Part shown: positions 63,815 to 64,000 of the stretch, piece by piece
Position numbering within the stretch: position 1 is the first letter of the stretch
How the letters are laid out: each line of letters starts with the position of its first letter
Position numbers and translations under genes: made by a program
The notes under the pieces: generated by a model
Databases searched by the model: none
What the model was told of the DNA's origin: nothing
Seen by the model: the letters and a program-made list of their open reading frames with translations, nothing else
From: an uncultured Roseburia sp.
Lineage (GTDB): Bacteria > Bacillota > Clostridia > Lachnospirales > Lachnospiraceae
DNA: 64,000 bases
NCBI GenBank assembly: GCA_947567625.1
Contig: CANONN010000011.1
Coordinates: 1-64,000 of the forward strand
Direction of reading: 5' to 3'

Positions 63815-64000
63815 GACCATGAGCAGAGTTCCCGCACCGATTAACACACAGCCAATCAGGGATTTTGTGGTAAATTCTTCATGAAGAAATACGAAGGCCA
63901 GCACGAGCGTAATCACAACGCTCAGCTTGTCAATCGGCACAACCTTGGACGCCTCGCCCATCTGCAACGCCCGGTAATAACACAGCCATGAGGCGCCGGT
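63809..64000 (-). CDS. EamA-family transporter, C-terminal part (partial)
   Basis: The minus strand from the right edge to a TGA at 63809-63811 encodes 63 residues: SWLCYYRALQMGEASKVVPI, then a membrane helix, HEEFTTKSLIG and a final helix GAGTLLMVL. This is the C-terminal end of the EamA (drug/metabolite transporter) superfamily, matching small four- or five-helix units common in Firmicutes. The start is outside the window. It is convergent with the kinase gene. Confidence 0.88.
   Translation of the reverse strand, partial: TGASWLCYYRALQMGEASKVVPIDKLSVVITLVLAFVFLHEEFTTKSLIGCVLIGAGTLLMVL

Noticed and set aside
1-64000. tRNA, rRNA or prophage structural genes
   Set aside because: None could be supported on either strand; short phage-like hints near 300 and 12549 are too weak.

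Overview
The window looks like a chromosome segment of an anaerobic, endospore-forming Clostridia, most likely Lachnospiraceae. The basis is a clear SpoIIID sporulation regulator, a Gram-positive-type Pel-like exopolysaccharide locus, BceAB/RS-like ABC/two-component modules, two ECF sigma/anti-sigma pairs, several LytTR regulators, and strong AGGAGG ribosome binding sites. I see no tRNA, rRNA, CRISPR array or complete prophage.

Layout. 1-770: the tail of an unknown gene, degenerate sequence and an IS3-type orfA remnant. 777-5951 (minus): an antimicrobial-peptide-type ABC transporter with its response regulator and kinase. 6226-12950: a decayed type I restriction-modification locus (hsdM broken twice and mutated in its catalytic motif, hsdS intact, hsdR split by one stop codon) plus a DUF3781 gene. 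13047-26315: ordinary accessory genes, namely two MATE pumps, a VOC protein, two LytTR regulators, an ECF sigma/DUF4179 pair, two chemoreceptors, an XRE regulator and a secreted BIG2-repeat protein. 26571-26825: spoIIID. 26833-49216: a large envelope locus. It opens with an HprK-like kinase with a PqqD-like N-terminus, an S26 peptidase and a PqqD-like protein. It continues with an epimerase-PelD fusion, PelE-like protein, a large membrane protein, a DUF2194-like protein, PelF and PelG. It ends with a DUF2304-like protein, two glycosyltransferases, two paralogous DUF4874/DUF4832 proteins, a Stealth phosphotransferase, a flippase and a nucleotidyltransferase-fold protein. 49247-54102: a large SF1 helicase and an AAA/PD-(D/E)XK protein. 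54294-58756: a LytTR/GHKL two-component pair, a basic coiled-coil protein and a second ECF sigma/zinc anti-sigma pair. 59257-63814: a BceAB/RS-like operon. The right edge cuts an EamA transporter on the minus strand.

The most interesting part is the envelope locus. The Pel core order D-E-(A deacetylase position)-F-G known from Gram-positives is kept, but PelD is fused to an SDR epimerase and keeps a predicted c-di-GMP-binding RxxD site next to a ruined GGDEF motif. A large GT-C-like membrane protein with 99-bp coding repeats is inserted between PelE and the PelA position. The operon is bracketed by HprK-like, PqqD-like, S26-peptidase and nucleotidyltransferase genes that resemble parts of a peptide or protein modification system. 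Two of these bracketing genes (HprK-like and nucleotidyltransferase) share the same short repeat right at their ribosome binding sites, which suggests common control.

Regulatory sites visible include near-perfect ECF promoters before both sigma-factor genes, a palindromic divergent promoter before the envelope locus, an intrinsic terminator in the leader of one MATE gene, and several strong terminators. All functions are inferred from sequence reading alone.
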